Assembly: GCA_963739435.1 (NCBI GenBank) | Contig: CAVUAN010000029.1 | Span: forward strand, 1 to 17,156 | Reading direction: 5' to 3' | Length of the DNA stretch: 17,156 nt | Origin: CAVUAN01 sp963739435 | GTDB lineage: Bacteria > Acidobacteriota > Thermoanaerobaculia > UBA5066 > Gp7-AA6 | Shown: positions 16,066 through 17,156 of the stretch, piece after piece | Layout: the number at the start of each line of letters is the position of its first letter | Numbering within the stretch: the first letter of the stretch is position 1 | Position numbers and translations under genes: made by a program | The notes under the pieces: generated by a model | The model's database searches: none | What the model was told of the DNA's origin: nothing | What the model saw: the letters and a program-made list of their open reading frames with translations, nothing else

Positions 16066-16763
16066 CGCTGCAGCGCACTCATGTCGCGCGGCTGGTCGGT
16101 ATCGCAATCCTCGGAACTGCGGCGGCTCGCTCGGCTCAGGGTCAGCAGACGATCTTCAACGTTCCGACCGCCGACGTGCTCGACAAGGGCAAGCTGTACC
16201 TCGAAACCGATTGGCTGTGGCGACCGAGCGATCCCGCGTTCGCCACGGGCGCACCGATCCGCGGGGTCTATGGGTTCGGCGCAAACATCGAGGGCGGCGT
16301 CAACTTCGGCGGCATCGTCACGCCGGGCCGATCGGTTCCCGTCGCCATTCCCAACATCAAGTGGCAGCCGCTCAAGACCGACATCTTCTTTCTGACCACC
16401 GGCGTGCTCGGGCAGTTCTTTCTGCGCGGCACCAGCGACGGAACTCCGTCCGTCCAGACCTATGCGCACGCCGCTGTGAAGCTGCCGATCGGCACACGGC
16501 TGACTGCTGGCGGTTGGTGGACATCCTCGGGCTACGCCGCTCCGGGCTCCACGGCCGGAGGTCTCTTCGGCCTCGAGCAGGCGATCACGTCAAACGTCAC
16601 GCTCGCCGCCGACTGGTACACGGGCAACAGCAGCCTGGGCTACGTGAGCCCCGGGATCATCGTCACGGCCGGACGATGGGTCTTCTACGGCGCCTATTCG
16701 ATCAAGAATGGCAACTCGAAGGGCAACGGTCTTCTCCTCGAGCTCGGATTCAACGTGCCGTGA
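16062..16763 (+). CDS. Outer-membrane beta-barrel-like protein in kdp cluster
   Basis: About 233 residues from ATG 16062. A good signal peptide (MTLQRTHVARLVGIAILG, then AARSAQGQ with cleavage before QTIF) is followed by NVPTADVLDKGKLYLETDWLW, a typical first barrel strand pair. The rest alternates polar and aromatic residues in strand-like segments rich in Gly (GANIEGGVNFGGIV, TRLTAGGWWTSSGYA, NVTLAADWYTGNSSLGYV) and ends in a strand with hydrophobic final residues (LLLELGFNVP). This fits a small outer-membrane porin-like or transporter-associated barrel, but I cannot name the family. The upstream frame is open back to 15789, so a longer start is formally possible. Its place between kdpE and kdpF suggests a channel bringing potassium to the inner-membrane pump, or an osmotic-stress envelope protein; that is inference. 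Confidence 0.7.
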   Translation: MTLQRTHVARLVGIAILGTAAARSAQGQQTIFNVPTADVLDKGKLYLETDWLWRPSDPAFATGAPIRGVYGFGANIEGGVNFGGIVTPGRSVPVAIPNIKWQPLKTDIFFLTTGVLGQFFLRGTSDGTPSVQTYAHAAVKLPIGTRLTAGGWWTSSGYAAPGSTAGGLFGLEQAITSNVTLAADWYTGNSSLGYVSPGIIVTAGRWVFYGAYSIKNGNSKGNGLLLELGFNVP

Positions 16764-16779
16764 CGGAAGGGAGACTCCC

Positions 16780-16863
16780 ATGATCGATTTCGTCTTTCTC
16801 GCCGCCGCAATACTGATGTTCTGGCTCGCCGCCGCTTACACGCGGCGCTGCGACAGGATCTGA
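16780..16863 (+). CDS. 27-residue single-helix membrane peptide upstream of kdpF
   Basis: Starts MIDFVFLAAAILMFWLAAAY and ends TRRCDRI: one transmembrane helix with a short basic Cys-containing tail. GGAAGGGAG lies about 7 bases before ATG 16780, a strong site that argues for translation. It lies 16 bases after the barrel gene and 8 before kdpF. It is not KdpF, which follows and has the proper C-terminal motif. Small peptides of this kind occur before kdpF/kdpA in some bacteria as far as I recall; function unknown. Confidence 0.6.
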   Translation: MIDFVFLAAAILMFWLAAAYTRRCDRI

Positions 16864-16871
16864 GGGCTGCC

Positions 16872-16965
16872 ATGGGCTGGGGGAAGACCATCCTGGGTCT
16901 CGCCGTCACGGTGTTTCCTGATCTGGTACCTGTTCCGCGCCCTGTTGAAGGCGGAGGAGGTTTGA
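16872..16965 (+). CDS. kdpF: KdpF, small stabilising subunit of the potassium pump, frameshifted
   Basis: About 30 residues: MGWGKTILGLAVTVF then, after removing one T from the run at 16914-16916, LIWYLFRALLKAEEV. One transmembrane helix followed by YLFxALLKxE is the KdpF signature. In KdpFABC this subunit packs against KdpA and stabilises the complex. It ends at TGA 16963-16965, four bases before kdpA. Confidence 0.8.
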
Positions 16966-16969
16966 GGCC

Positions 16970-17156
16970 ATGACGGCCATTCAGGTCCTCGAGCTCGCCC
17001 TCTATCTCGTGCTGATCACGATGGTCACGCCCCTTCTGGGCGGCTACATGAAGAAGGTCTTTGCGGGAGAGAAGACCCCTCTCGATCCCGTGCTCCAGCC
17101 GCTCGAGCGGGCTATCTACCGGGTCTGCGGCGTCGACCCCCGAAAAGACCAGGGAT
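16970..17156 (+). CDS. kdpA: KdpA, potassium-translocating subunit, N-terminal part
   Basis: The first 62 codons of KdpA; the gene runs off the window end. The first helix (VLELALYLVLITMVTPLLGGYM) is followed by KKVFAGEKTPLDPVL, PLERAIYRVCGVDPRKDQ, the conserved cytoplasmic loop after helix 1 in KdpA (P-L-G-x-Y-M, V-F-x-G-E, E-x-x-x-Y-R-x-C-G-V-D). KdpA is the selective channel-like subunit of the inner-membrane KdpFABC ATPase that takes up potassium at low external concentration. GGAGG overlapping the kdpF end provides the ribosome site. kdpB and kdpC are expected beyond the window. Confidence 0.93.
   Translation, partial: MTAIQVLELALYLVLITMVTPLLGGYMKKVFAGEKTPLDPVLQPLERAIYRVCGVDPRKDQG

Noticed and set aside
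1..17156. CRISPR arrays, insertion sequences, attachment sites, tRNA or rRNA genes
   Set aside because: No regularly spaced repeats, transposase motifs, terminal inverted repeats or tRNA-like cloverleaf with a T-loop were seen on either strand.

Overview
The window is about two-thirds GC, has no RNA genes or mobile elements that I can recognise, and reads like the chromosome of a free-living, double-membrane bacterium. Secreted proteases, a YncE-type propeller/phosphoesterase, an outer-membrane barrel and a Spy/CpxP-like periplasmic protein point to a Gram-negative envelope. An Acidobacteriota-like source is my guess from the mix of families, not something the sequence proves.

Left part (1-4739): a divergent subtilase; an ECF sigma factor / membrane anti-sigma / Spy-like periplasmic protein operon with ATGA overlaps; a convergent YheT-type alpha/beta hydrolase; then a secreted M16 zinc protease. 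Middle (4750-9346): an inactive-type M16 partner protein, a membrane diguanylate cyclase with GGEEF and an RxxD inhibitory site, a TauE/SafE-type exporter on the other strand, and an enolase-superfamily enzyme that looks like cis-3-hydroxy-L-proline dehydratase. Next (9362-12575): a large exported YVTN/YncE propeller plus phosphoesterase on the minus strand, a membrane-anchored SmpA/BamE-like small protein, and a small hypothetical gene whose stop shares a CTAG palindrome with it.

Right part (12576-17156) is an ion-homeostasis cluster and the most interesting region: a possibly structured leader, the fluoride channel crcB, then one open frame that joins a DUF190 (PII-like) domain to the membrane, GAF-like and kinase parts of KdpD, then kdpE, a small two-helix membrane protein, an outer-membrane barrel protein, a 27-residue one-helix peptide, kdpF and the start of kdpA (cut by the window end). 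The normal KdpD and USP input domains are absent; DUF190 sits in their place. An 11-bp-spaced direct repeat lies before the structural half of the cluster, where a KdpE-type regulator could bind.

Nearly half of the genes are broken by single-base frame changes. I count about 21, roughly three quarters of them one extra base, usually lengthening an existing short run. All restore well-conserved protein sequence when corrected, and two stretches (4740-9660 and 9945-14095) have none. I read these as consensus sequencing errors, not pseudogenes, and annotate the genes across them. The same error type limits how firmly the DUF190-KdpD fusion can be claimed.
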